A stretch of 64,000 nt of DNA, from NCBI GenBank assembly GCA_028357285.1, contig JAOMWM010000002.1, positions 1 to 64,000 on the forward strand, given 5' to 3'. Position 1 is the stretch's first letter. Each line of letters starts with the position of its first letter. The position numbers were made by a program, and so were the translations under genes. This document shows, in pieces, positions 30,501 to 38,011 of the stretch. This stretch comes from Schleiferiaceae bacterium. Lineage in GTDB: Bacteria; Bacteroidota; Bacteroidia; Flavobacteriales; Schleiferiaceae. The notes below the pieces were generated by a model. That model was not told where the DNA came from, ran no database searches, and was given only the letters and a program-made list of their open reading frames with translations.

Positions 30501-30903
30501 CTCGGTCCAATGCTGTCGCAGTGGCACGAACATCACCCGCATTAAAACGTCGGGCCGTCTCGCGCATCACACCAAAAGCTTCTGGATGTATAGCGCTCAA
30601 CACACCTTCAATCAATTCAAGTTCTTGTACGTCTAACGCTTCTATATCTTCGTACAACGGTTCGCGAGCATCGTAATCCTGTGTAGCGTCAATCTGCGCA
30701 TAGAGTGCATCCTTCGCTGCTTTTGTTTCAGCCGTCACTTCCGCGATGTTCGCTTTAAACGCAACCGTGCGTTCACGCAACTGATCATTGCTCATTGTCT
30801 TGAGCGCTGCATTGAATGCATTTACAGATTCTACGTGAGGCTGTAATTTTTTAAGATCGCGGTCACTTTTAGATCCCACGAGTTTGGATATGAGTTTCAG
30901 CAT
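27574..30903 (-). CDS. secA: Preprotein translocase ATPase SecA
   Basis: The 1109-residue motor that drives unfolded proteins through SecYEG. Walker A is MATGEGKT (about 188-195), with DEVDSVLIDDARTPLIISG as Walker B, and TNMAGRGTDIKL and RGRAGRQGD in the second motor domain. It is longer than the E. coli protein because of insertions common in Bacteroidota (for example about 345-430). The C-terminal zinc-binding tail seen in proteobacteria is absent: the end is YGRNDAVTIV...KYKKAEPLLQQGW, a Bacteroidota form without Cys. First gene of secA-transporter-rfbA-prenyl synthase. Confidence 0.97.
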   Translation of the reverse strand: MLKLISKLVGSKSDRDLKKLQPHVESVNAFNAALKTMSNDQLRERTVAFKANIAEVTAETKAAKDALYAQIDATQDYDAREPLYEDIEALDVQELELIEGVLSAIHPEAFGVMRETARRFNAGDVRATATALDRELAKTHAHITLEGDEVIYSNSWKAAGGDITWNMVHYDVQLIGGTVLHQGKIAEMATGEGKTLVATLPVYLNALPQRGVHVVTVNDYLAKRDSEWMAPVFNFHGLTIDCIDKHPSNSEERRAAYYSDITYGTNNEFGFDYLRDNMARRQEDRVQTRGHHFAIVDEVDSVLIDDARTPLIISGPTPKGDQHQFNELKSYVDALMTAQKALVQKELTEAKKMISEGDTEEGGVKLLRAYRGLPKSKPLIKFLSQDGMKSLLQKTEANYMQEQGKKMKLIDEEMYFTIEEKNNQIDLSGKGVDLISKNTAKDFFVMPDITAELSALEDAGLSAEEKAAKKDVIMRDYGVKSERIHTVNQLLKAYALFEKDTEYVIMDNKVKIVDEQTGRIMEGRRYSDGLHQAIEAKENVKIEAATQTYATITLQNYFRMYHKLAGMTGTAETEAGEFWEIYELEVVVIPTNRPIARDDRDDMVFKTNREKYNAVIEEIASLRDAGRPILVGTTSVEISELLSRALKIRKVPHQVLNAKMHQKEAEVVAEAGKPGMVTIATNMAGRGTDIKLSDEAKAAGGLAIIGTERHDSRRVDRQLRGRAGRQGDVGSSQFFVSLEDKLMRLFNSERIAGLMDRLGLEEGEVIQHSMVSKSIERAQKKVEENNFGTRKRLLEYDDVMNSQRTVIYKRRANALSGQRIKVDIANMMYDTLADLVEGYQPAKDFEGFKLDFFRTFAFEPNLDTEAFNTGAIDDLANELFSQATTFYREKGNRIATAALPVFKQVVEDPKNNFDKILVPITDGNKALQVTSVLDEVMNSSGQSLISDIEKGISIAIIDDQWKEHLRAMDDLRQSVQGAVYEQKDPLLIYKFESFELFKSLVSRVNQEIVSFLFRGDLPANDPSSVRQAPASQPKQPKLQESHPGADGSSTPSGRAPQQPRPKPSPVVNTGKTYGRNDAVTIVNMQSGEERNVKYKKAEPLLQQGWVIKE

Positions 30904-30932
30904 GAGGCTGTCAGATTCTTATAAATAGTCTA

Positions 30933-30940
30933 CAAAAATA
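30933..30940 (-). promoter_or_regulatory. -7 box (TATTTTTG) near secA
   Basis: The minus-strand TATTTTTG matches TAnnTTTG 29 nt before the secA ATG. There is no TTG at the expected -33 position. A small stem TACCC-TTC-GGGTA lies just upstream at 30949-30961. A second, better promoter lies at 31197-31229. Confidence 0.45.
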
Positions 30941-31028
30941 ATAGGTTGTACCCGAAGGGTAGACTTTTATGACTGCTAAAAAAGGGCCAATTCGAAACTT
31001 TCCGGCAAAAATGGACACATTGGCAGGG

Positions 31029-31089
31029 TGAAAATCCCTAAAAACGAAGGTTTAGGGCATAAAAAAAGGGGAATTTGGAAGGATTTTCA
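31029..31089 (-). promoter_or_regulatory. Alternative pairing that would break the terminator-like rod
   Basis: On the minus strand TGAAAATCC (31089-31081) is perfectly complementary to GGATTTTCA (31037-31029). Using it would take away the 3' inner arm of the rod. A separate 7-bp stem CCCTAAA/TTTAGGG (31036-31042 with 31051-31057) lies inside. Mutually exclusive pairings upstream of secA resemble an attenuator, but this is inference from base pairing only. Confidence 0.25.
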
Positions 31090-31193
31090 GGTGCTAAAAA
31101 TCGGCTCAGTAACACCTTGAAAACTCTGCCAAATAGCCCCTAGAACCTATCACAGAAGCATGAAAAGAAAGAACCACCAATCTTCACATACAG
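31061..31193 (-). ncRNA. Candidate small RNA or secA leader with terminator-like long hairpin
   Basis: This is an unproven RNA in the only long gene-free stretch (30904-31319). A consensus promoter reads leftward from 31229. From an expected start near 31193 there is a first hairpin (31189-31181 with 31168-31160), then a long rod: outer arms 31141-31129 and 31078-31067 (11 bp around a small internal loop), and inner arms 31123-31113 with 31093-31084 (10 bp, one bulge, 19-nt loop). The rod is directly followed by seven Ts (31067-31061 on the minus strand), as in a Rho-independent terminator. No open reading frame explains the region. Length would be about 130 nt. I do not recognise a known RNA family: SRP, RNase P and tmRNA signatures are absent, and 6S-like pairing of the two ends is not seen. 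Confidence 0.4.
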
Positions 31194-31196
31194 GGA

Positions 31197-31229
31197 CAAA
31201 TATATAACAAATTGTACTAAGTGTACAAA
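31197..31229 (-). promoter_or_regulatory. Consensus leftward promoter upstream of secA
   Basis: The minus strand has TTTG (31229-31226), a 21-bp spacer after TTG, then TATATTTG (31204-31197): a full -33/-7 Bacteroidota promoter. It would start RNA near 31193, about 290 nt before secA, and read through the candidate structured RNA. Confidence 0.55.
31212..31228. promoter_or_regulatory. Palindrome TTGTAC-N5-GTACAA over the leftward -33 box
   Basis: Perfect 6-bp arms, extendable by two positions with one mismatch. The right arm covers the -33 TTG of the leftward promoter, the usual place for a repressor. It also lies about 65 bp upstream of the ridA -7 box. The cognate regulator is unknown. Confidence 0.35.
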
Positions 31230-31290
31230 TAACACTAAGTTTTCTTTGAACCTGTTGCCATTTCATGAAGGGCTTCCCATGTGCATTCCC

Positions 31291-31298
31291 TATTTTTG
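31291..31298 (+). promoter_or_regulatory. -7 box (TATTTTTG) of the ridA-like gene and ileS
   Basis: TATTTTTG matches TAnnTTTG and ends 21 nt before the ATG at 31320. No TTG is present at -33. Confidence 0.5.
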
Positions 31299-31319
31299 CA
31301 GACTTAATAAAGAAGTGAT

Positions 31320-31754
31320 ATGGCCGATTCAAGCAAGATCTCAACCTCAACCGCCCCAAAACCAGTGGGTTTGTACCCACACGCCAGAAAAGTTGGCAAC
31401 TTGTTGTTCCTCTCAGGAGTAGGTCCTAGAACGGCGGGAAGCGATGCGAATGATAGCGGGGTTCCAGGATTGGAATTGGATCATAACGGCAATTTTAAAG
31501 CTTTTGATTTTGAAGCACAGGTCCACAGCGTTTTTGCAAACGTGAAGGCCATTTTGGAGGCGAGCGGTTCTTCTTGGGAGGAATTGGTCGACGTACAGGT
31601 CTTTCTAGTGGATATGAAGCGTGATTTTCACACGTTCAATCGCATCTATGCTGAATACTTTAAAGAGAACCAACCGTGCCGCACTACGGTGGAAATCAAT
31701 AGCCTACCCACTCCCATTGCCATAGAACTCAAGTGTATCGCTACTGTAGAATAA
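31320..31754 (+). CDS. RidA-family deaminase, probably 2-aminomuconate deaminase
   Basis: A 144-residue protein of the RidA/YjgF/UK114 fold. The conserved Arg that binds the carboxylate of the imine/enamine substrate is in CRTTVEINSLP, followed by IAIELKCIA. Compared with ordinary RidA it has the extra internal segment and the LFLSGVGPR and FLVDMKRDFHTFN features that I associate with 2-aminomuconate deaminases of the kynurenine meta-cleavage route, so I lean to that activity; generic imine deamination remains possible. It lies 4 bp upstream of ileS and would share its transcript, an association that does not itself suggest tryptophan breakdown. Confidence 0.75.
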   Translation: MADSSKISTSTAPKPVGLYPHARKVGNLLFLSGVGPRTAGSDANDSGVPGLELDHNGNFKAFDFEAQVHSVFANVKAILEASGSSWEELVDVQVFLVDMKRDFHTFNRIYAEYFKENQPCRTTVEINSLPTPIAIELKCIATVE

Positions 31755-31758
31755 CCTC

Positions 31759-34700
31759 ATGAGCACATTTCCAGAATACGCCAACCTCGACCTTGCAGGC
31801 ATCCACAAAGCTGTTTTAGCAAAATGGAAGCAATCGCATTTATTTGAACAAACGCTCGCTGCACGAAAGGATGCAGAGCCTTGGATTTTCTTTGAAGGTC
31901 CTCCAAGCGCGAACGGACTTCCAGGTATCCACCACGTCATGGGGCGCTCCTTAAAAGATGTTTTTTGTCGCTACAAGACTCAAAAAGGCTACCTCGTAGA
32001 CCGCAAAGCGGGATGGGATACTCACGGTTTGCCGGTAGAATTGGGTGTCGAGAAAGAATTGGGCATTACTAAAGAGGACATAGGAAAGTCCATCACTGTT
32101 GAAGAATACAACGATGCGTGCCGTACTGCAGTCATGCGTTACACCGGTATTTGGAAAGACTTGACTGACCAAATGGGCTATTGGGTAGATATGGATAAAC
32201 CCTATGTTACCTATGAGCCAAAGTACATGGAAAGTGTGTGGTGGCTGCTCTCGCAACTTTACAAAAAGGGCTTGATTTACAAGGGCTATACCATTCAACC
32301 ATACTCACCAAAGGCGGGTACGGGACTAAGTTCACACGAGCTGAATCAGCCGGGCTGTTACCAGGATGTCAAAGACAACACCGTCGTGGCCCAATTCAAA
32401 ATGATAAATAACGGGCAAAGCGAAGCGCTCTTCGGCGCAGCGACCGTGCACTTCCTCGCCTGGACTACCACGCCGTGGACCTTGCCTTCGAATACAGCCT
32501 TAACCGTAGGACCTAAAATAGAATACAGTTTAGTTCACACGTTTAACCAATACACACACGAACCGGTAAGCATTATTGCTGCCACGCCACTTCTTGGTAA
32601 ACTCTTTGGTAAAAAATTCGTAGAAGGTGATACGGCCACCTACGAAGCAGGTGCAAAAAAGATTCCGTACCAGATCGAGAAAACCGTTACGGGTACAGAT
32701 TTAGTTGGCTTAAAGTACGAGCAACTCATGCCGTACGCCCTGCCTAATGAACGCCCGGAAGACGCCTTCCTTGTGATCCCTGGAGATTTTGTTACTACAG
32801 AAGACGGTACGGGTATCGTTCACACAGCGCCCACCTTTGGTGCAGACGATGCTAAAGTTGCTGCCGATGCAGGTGTACCTCCTTTATTGGTGAAAGACGA
32901 GCAAGGGAATCTCGTACCGTTGGTGGATTTAAGAGGGAAGTTCCGCTCTGAATTGGCCGATCCTGTGTTTGGCTTCGGAGAAGAATACATTAAAGCAGAG
33001 TACCTCACCGACGAGGAGAAAGCAGAGGAATTGGTAAAGCAACAAGCCTTATTGAAGCACATCATTCCTGAGCTCAAAGCCTACCTCAGCGTAGATGAGC
33101 GCATTGCACTGAAATTAAAAATCGAAAACAAAGCGTTCAAGATTGAGAAGTACGAACACAGTTATCCGCACTGTTGGCGTACAGATAAACCCGTCTTGTA
33201 CTATCCATTAGACAGCTGGTTTATCAAATCCACTGAGAAAAAGGACCAAATGATTGCGTTGAACAAGACCATCAATTGGAAACCGGCTTCGACGGGTACG
33301 GGACGTTTTGGAAATTGGTTGGAAAACCTCAACGATTGGAACCTGAGTCGTTCGCGCTTTTGGGGAATTCCATTGCCGATCTGGAGCACGGAGGAAGGCG
33401 ACGAACACATTTGTATTGAGAGCGCGGCCCAATTAAAAGAAGAAATTGAAAAAGCGATTGCAGCCGGTCTCATGGACACGAATCCAATGGGTGATTTTGA
33501 CCCAACGGACATGAGCGACGATAACTACGCTAAAATAGATTTGCACCGTCATATCATGGATACCGTTGTACTGGTGAGCCCCTCAGGCAAAGGCATGAAA
33601 CGTGAAAGTGACCTGATCGACGTCTGGTTTGATAGTGGATCGATGCCCTATGCACAATGGCATTACCCCTTTGAAAACAAAGAAAAGGTAGAAGATGGAG
33701 GTGCATTTCCCGCAAACTTCATTGCAGAAGGAGTCGATCAAACGCGCGGCTGGTTCTTTACCCTTCACGCCATTTCATCCATGGTATTCGACAGTGTCGC
33801 GTATAAAAATGTCATCTCCAACGGTCTCGTACTGGACAAGAATGGAATGAAGATGTCAAAACGTTTAGGCAACGCCGTAGACCCGTTCACCACGATGGAC
33901 GAATATGGAGCGGACGCACTACGCTGGTATTTATTAACGAACGCTGCCCCTTGGGATAATTTGCGCTTTGATATGGAAGGATTGCAAGAGGTCCGTCGAA
34001 AATTCTTCGGCACCTTGCACAACACCTACGCCTTCTTTGCCTTGTACGCGAATGTGGACGGTTTCCGCTATGAAGAAGCGGACATTCCTCTGCACGAGCG
34101 TCCAGAAATGGACCAGTGGATTTTATCTGAACTTCACAGTCTTATTGCCAAAGTGGAGGACGGTATGGAAGCATTTGAACCTACCAGAGCATTCCGACCC
34201 ATTCAAGAATTTACAACGGAAAAACTTTCGAATTGGTACGTGCGCTTAGGCCGCCGCCGTTTTTGGAAAGGCGCATACGAAGCAGATAAAATCAGCGCTT
34301 ATCAAACGCTTTGGACGTGTTTAGAAACGTTGAGTAGACTCATGGCCCCGCTCGCTCCCTTCTATGCAGACCAATTGTACACGGACCTCCATAAAGGAAT
34401 TGCCAAAACCGGCGAAACCAGCGTGCACCTTACAGACTTCCCTACGGTAAATGCGCACGCTGTAAATGCGCCTTTAGAGAAGAAAATTAATCTTGCACGC
34501 CAGTTAACTTCCATGGTGCTTTCGATCCGCAAGAAAGAGAACCTAAAAGTTCGACAGCCACTTGCGCGTGTTTTAGTACCTGCGCTAAACGAAGGTGATA
34601 GAGAATTGCTCGAAAGCATTCAATCCATTTTGTTGGCAGAGGTGAATGTAAAAGCGCTTGAAGTCATCACACCTGATGCCGGTGTCTTTGTGAAAAAGGT

Positions 34701-35205
34701 CAAACCGAATTTTAAAGCATTAGGTCCGAAAGTAGGACGCCACATGAAAGCGGTAAAGACCTATTTTCAAGCTATGGACAGTGCGGCTGTTGATGCCTTT
34801 GAGAACCGGGGTTTTGTGGAATTCGAAGATCAAGGCCAAACAGTGCGTGTTGATTTGATTGATGCAGAAGTGGTGACGGAAGATATTCCTGGAATGCTCG
34901 TAGCTACTAGTGACGGTTTGACTGTTGCCCTTGATGCAACGTTAACTGATGCTCTACGCAATGAAGGCTTAGCGCGTGAAATGGTCAATCGCCTGCAAAA
35001 CTTGAGAAAATCCAGCGGTTTAGATGTAGTCGATAGAATTGATGTACAGATAGAAGGGTCCGATTCGCTAGAATTAGGCATTACACCCTTTATAGCGTAC
35101 ATTAAAGACGAGGTACTCGCAGATACCATCAGCTTTGATCTTAATACGGGTGAAACTGTTGAAATTGAGGGTGAAAAAATTAATGTTTCTATTTTCAAGA
35201 AATAG
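31759..35205 (+). CDS. ileS: Isoleucyl-tRNA synthetase
   Basis: A 1148-residue class I synthetase charging tRNA-Ile. The HIGH-type signature is GIHHVMG (residues 56-62) and the second is KMSKR (698-702), where the lysine stabilises ATP. The large insert between about 200 and 440 is the CP1 editing domain that removes misactivated valine; TFGADD is in its active site. The C-terminal anticodon-binding region continues to the end, with no clear zinc-finger cysteines, which fits the longer 'type 2' (eukaryote-like, often mupirocin-tolerant) class of IleRS. That class call is from overall length and pattern. Confidence 0.96.
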   Translation: MSTFPEYANLDLAGIHKAVLAKWKQSHLFEQTLAARKDAEPWIFFEGPPSANGLPGIHHVMGRSLKDVFCRYKTQKGYLVDRKAGWDTHGLPVELGVEKELGITKEDIGKSITVEEYNDACRTAVMRYTGIWKDLTDQMGYWVDMDKPYVTYEPKYMESVWWLLSQLYKKGLIYKGYTIQPYSPKAGTGLSSHELNQPGCYQDVKDNTVVAQFKMINNGQSEALFGAATVHFLAWTTTPWTLPSNTALTVGPKIEYSLVHTFNQYTHEPVSIIAATPLLGKLFGKKFVEGDTATYEAGAKKIPYQIEKTVTGTDLVGLKYEQLMPYALPNERPEDAFLVIPGDFVTTEDGTGIVHTAPTFGADDAKVAADAGVPPLLVKDEQGNLVPLVDLRGKFRSELADPVFGFGEEYIKAEYLTDEEKAEELVKQQALLKHIIPELKAYLSVDERIALKLKIENKAFKIEKYEHSYPHCWRTDKPVLYYPLDSWFIKSTEKKDQMIALNKTINWKPASTGTGRFGNWLENLNDWNLSRSRFWGIPLPIWSTEEGDEHICIESAAQLKEEIEKAIAAGLMDTNPMGDFDPTDMSDDNYAKIDLHRHIMDTVVLVSPSGKGMKRESDLIDVWFDSGSMPYAQWHYPFENKEKVEDGGAFPANFIAEGVDQTRGWFFTLHAISSMVFDSVAYKNVISNGLVLDKNGMKMSKRLGNAVDPFTTMDEYGADALRWYLLTNAAPWDNLRFDMEGLQEVRRKFFGTLHNTYAFFALYANVDGFRYEEADIPLHERPEMDQWILSELHSLIAKVEDGMEAFEPTRAFRPIQEFTTEKLSNWYVRLGRRRFWKGAYEADKISAYQTLWTCLETLSRLMAPLAPFYADQLYTDLHKGIAKTGETSVHLTDFPTVNAHAVNAPLEKKINLARQLTSMVLSIRKKENLKVRQPLARVLVPALNEGDRELLESIQSILLAEVNVKALEVITPDAGVFVKKVKPNFKALGPKVGRHMKAVKTYFQAMDSAAVDAFENRGFVEFEDQGQTVRVDLIDAEVVTEDIPGMLVATSDGLTVALDATLTDALRNEGLAREMVNRLQNLRKSSGLDVVDRIDVQIEGSDSLELGITPFIAYIKDEVLADTISFDLNTGETVEIEGEKINVSIFKK

Positions 35206-35262
35206 TTTATTTTCGAGGCCTTCCTAGACCTAGAAAGCCTAACCCTTTAAACATAAGAAACT

Positions 35263-35646
35263 ATGGCTGAAGAGAATAAAAGTAAATACAGTGATGCTGA
35301 ACTTGCAGAGTTCAAAGTCATCATTCAGAAGAAAATAGAAAAAGCTGAGCAGGATTTAGACCTGTTGCGCGAGCAATTTGCGAACGATAAGAACAACGGC
35401 ACAGACGATACTTCACCGCAGTTCAAATCCTTTGAGGAAGGTTCTTCAGTAATGAGTAAGGAGCGTAATTCGCAACTAGCCACTCGTCAAGAAAAGTTCA
35501 TTCGTGATCTGAAAAATGCTTTAATCCGTATCGAAAACAAAACCTACGGCGTTTGTCGCGTAACAGGTAAGTTGATTGATGCCGAACGATTAAAATTGGT
35601 TCCACATGCTACTTTAAGCATGGAAGCGAAACTAAACCAGCGTTGA
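35263..35646 (+). CDS. TraR/DksA-family protein lacking most zinc cysteines
   Basis: A 127-residue DksA-like protein: a long charged coiled coil (about 10-85) followed by a short globular end, YGVCRVTGKLIDAERLKLVPHA. DksA enters the RNA polymerase secondary channel with ppGpp to adjust transcription. Instead of the four zinc-ligating Cys of the TraR/DksA finger only one Cys (in YGVC) is left, a condition known for Bacteroidota members. It overlaps lspA by 4 bp and follows ileS by 57 bp, an ileS-dksA-lspA order often kept in this phylum. Confidence 0.88.
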   Translation: MAEENKSKYSDAELAEFKVIIQKKIEKAEQDLDLLREQFANDKNNGTDDTSPQFKSFEEGSSVMSKERNSQLATRQEKFIRDLKNALIRIENKTYGVCRVTGKLIDAERLKLVPHATLSMEAKLNQR

Positions 35647-36230
35647 GAAAAGCACTACTCATAGTTTTAGGGGTGCTCTTTGTAGATCAAGCCACGAAGT
35701 TGTGGGTTAAATCGACGATGTATTTAGGCCAAAGCCATGAAATCACTTCCTGGTTTTACATTCATTTTACAGAAAATCCTGGAATGGCCTTCGGGCTTGA
35801 ATGGGGTGGTGTAGCCGGTAAACTGGCACTTACCATTTTTCGAATAGCTGCAATTGGCGGCATTATATGGTGGTTGCGTAACACTATAAAATCCGGAGCG
35901 ACCAGTGTTACAACGTGGGGCATTAGTCTCATTCTTGCCGGGGCAATAGGCAATGTCTTAGACTCCTTGTATTACGGTGTTATTTTCTCCGAATCCATAG
36001 GCAAAGTAGCGACTTTTCTACCCGAAGCTGGTGGTTATTCACCAATGCTCCAAGGACGCGTAGTAGATATGCTCTACTTCCCGATATACGCGGGTGAGTT
36101 GCCAGAATGGCTCCCGATCTGGGGCGGCCAATTTTTTACTTTCTTCCGTCCCATCTTCAACATAGCAGATGTCTCCATTTCTACAGGGGTGGGTCTACTT
36201 TTTGTTTTTCAACGTAGCGTTTTTAAATAA
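35643..36230 (+). CDS. lspA: Lipoprotein signal peptidase (SPase II), TTG start
   Basis: The inner-membrane aspartic protease that cleaves lipoprotein signal peptides just before the acylated Cys. Conserved boxes are VDQATKLWVK, TENPGMAFG, GAIGNVLDSLYYG, and the catalytic-Asp boxes VVDMLYF and FNIADVSIS. The protein is 195 residues, longer than the 160-170 of E. coli because of an insertion of about 30 residues before VVDM, common in Bacteroidota. It has no ATG: the TTG at 35643 overlaps the dksA-like stop (TTGA) so that translation is probably coupled; the N-terminus MRKALLIVLG starts just where LspA should. Confidence 0.93.
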   Translation: MRKALLIVLGVLFVDQATKLWVKSTMYLGQSHEITSWFYIHFTENPGMAFGLEWGGVAGKLALTIFRIAAIGGIIWWLRNTIKSGATSVTTWGISLILAGAIGNVLDSLYYGVIFSESIGKVATFLPEAGGYSPMLQGRVVDMLYFPIYAGELPEWLPIWGGQFFTFFRPIFNIADVSISTGVGLLFVFQRSVFK

Positions 36231-36232
36231 TA

Positions 36233-36925
36233 ATGCAAAGAACTGAGGTACGCTTCGGTGATACATTGCTGCGCTTAAATGGCGATGGCTCTGCCTATAT
36301 GCCGGAATACAATTCCCTACTGATTGCTGATGTTCATTTAGGAAAATCGGGGGTTTTTAGGAAAGCGGGTATTCCTGCGCCGCAAGGTCTGCACGAGAAG
36401 AATATAGACCAATTGACACGCGCCTTTGCCGCGCATCCAGCCGCTACAGTCGTCTTCTTAGGCGATGTTTTTCATGGTCTTCAAAACAAAGAAACGCGCT
36501 CGCTTCAATCCGTATTAGATGCACATCCGGCGCACACCTTCATCTTAGTTAAAGGCAATCACGATTTTGACCTTCCCGAATGGAAGCAACTTACGGTGGT
36601 GGATCAATGGCGAGTGGGGCCGCTTGTTTGTTTGCACGAGCCGCCGGGTTCAGATTTTGATACGGATACGCCGTTCACGGTGGCGGCCGCTCAGCAAAGC
36701 TTCCCAAGCCTCGCTAAAGATGTTTTTCTGGTCTGCGGCCATTTACATCCTGGCGTTGCTTTGCGCGGAAAAGGACGCACGCGTGTTAGAATAAAGGCCT
36801 TTTATTCGAACCAGTGGCTCTGCGTTTTACCCGCGTTCGGCACATTTACTGGCCAACATCCCCTTAAAGTACCAGGAACGTACTACGGAATAGTGGATGG
36901 GACAATCATAAATTTGAAGGAATAG
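36233..36925 (+). CDS. pdeM: Metallophosphoesterase, PdeM-like
   Basis: A 230-residue calcineurin-like phosphoesterase. Metal-binding motifs are ADVHLGK, LGDVFHG, GNHDFD and CGHLHPG in the correct order. FRKAGIPAPQG after the first motif is typical of PdeM, the nuclease/phosphatase found with ligase-associated DNA repair genes (Lhr-type helicase, LigB-type ligase, exonuclease). Those partners are not next to it here: it instead closes the dksA-lspA unit with a 2-bp gap. A role in DNA repair is inferred from family only. Confidence 0.8.
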   Translation: MQRTEVRFGDTLLRLNGDGSAYMPEYNSLLIADVHLGKSGVFRKAGIPAPQGLHEKNIDQLTRAFAAHPAATVVFLGDVFHGLQNKETRSLQSVLDAHPAHTFILVKGNHDFDLPEWKQLTVVDQWRVGPLVCLHEPPGSDFDTDTPFTVAAAQQSFPSLAKDVFLVCGHLHPGVALRGKGRTRVRIKAFYSNQWLCVLPAFGTFTGQHPLKVPGTYYGIVDGTIINLKE

Positions 36926-37011
36926 CCTAATTCTAGTCTATTTTAACCCTCTTTTAACGGCTGAATTTCGCAGCTTTTTATTCTTTTGAACAGCATTAAA
37001 AAACACAACCT

Positions 37012-38007
37012 ATGGAAGGTGCACCAGATATAGTAGCATTAAACGAAGAGATTAAAAATGAGAGCGCATTTATCGATCTCATTCAAAGTGAATTACGCAA
37101 GGTTATAGTAGGACAAAACGGCATGGTAGAAGGGCTGCTCATTGGGCTGCTCGCTAACGGACACATCCTCTTAGAGGGAGTTCCCGGGCTGGCCAAAACC
37201 CTCGCGATTAACAGTTTGAGCAAGACCTTGGGCGGAAGTTTTTCAAGGGTACAGTTTACTCCAGACTTGCTCCCATCGGATGTCATCGGCACGCAGATCT
37301 ACAACATGAGGGAACATGCGTTCGAAACCAAGCAAGGGCCTATTTTCAGCAATTTTGTCTTAGCAGATGAGATCAATCGTGCGCCTGCGAAGGTGCAAAG
37401 CGCCCTGCTTGAAGCGATGCAAGAGCGCCAGGTCACCATAGGAGAAGAAAGTTACCCGCTGCCGAAGCCGTTTCTCGTAATGGCTACACAGAATCCTGTG
37501 GAGCAAGAAGGCACGTATCCACTGCCGGAAGCGCAAATGGACCGATTCCTTTTAAAAGTAACGCTGGGCTACCCAACGAAAAGCGATGAGCTCAACATCA
37601 TGCGCAAGCAAATGAGCGGTGCACTCGAAGAGCTCAATGCCGTGGTAAGTTTAGAGCAGATCGTCCGTGCGCGCGGCTTTATTGAGCGGATCTACATGGA
37701 TGAAAAAATTGAAAACTACATTCTCGATATTGTCTTCGCTACCCGCGAACCGCAGAATTACCAGCTCGGGACCTTGCGCAACAAGATCAGCTTTGGCGCT
37801 TCACCGCGCGGCTCTATTGCACTGGCAAAAGCTGCAAAATGTCATGCCTTTTTGCGTCACAGAGGTTTTGTAACGCCGGATGATGTTCGCGCAGTGGCTC
37901 CAGCGGTTTTGCGTCATAGAATTGGTCTTACCTACGAGGCGGAAGCAGAAGAGCTGAGCACTGAAAATATCGTGACTGAAATCTTAAACACCTTAATGGT
38001 TCCTTAA
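37012..38007 (+). CDS. moxR: MoxR-type AAA+ ATPase of the Bat operon
   Basis: A 331-residue MoxR AAA+ ATPase, thought to act as a chaperone that loads or remodels VWA-domain partners. Walker A is GVPGLAKT (56-63), Walker B is LADEINRAPAKVQSALLEAM, and the sensor region is ATQNPVEQEGTYPLPEAQMDRF. It is the first gene of moxR-DUF58-orf298-batA-batBC-batD-batE, all with gaps of 4 bp or less or with overlaps; the operon is needed for aerotolerance in Bacteroides. The 86 bp upstream hold no perfect TAnnTTTG box (nearest TTCTTTTG at 36982-36989). Confidence 0.93.
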   Translation: MEGAPDIVALNEEIKNESAFIDLIQSELRKVIVGQNGMVEGLLIGLLANGHILLEGVPGLAKTLAINSLSKTLGGSFSRVQFTPDLLPSDVIGTQIYNMREHAFETKQGPIFSNFVLADEINRAPAKVQSALLEAMQERQVTIGEESYPLPKPFLVMATQNPVEQEGTYPLPEAQMDRFLLKVTLGYPTKSDELNIMRKQMSGALEELNAVVSLEQIVRARGFIERIYMDEKIENYILDIVFATREPQNYQLGTLRNKISFGASPRGSIALAKAAKCHAFLRHRGFVTPDDVRAVAPAVLRHRIGLTYEAEAEELSTENIVTEILNTLMVP

Positions 38008-38011
38008 TTCG

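Noticed and set aside
30941-31319. RNase P RNA, tmRNA, SRP RNA or T-box leader upstream of ileS
   Set aside because: None of the conserved sequence blocks is present, the region is too short for RNase P RNA or tmRNA in the pieces that fold, and T-boxes are not expected in this phylum.
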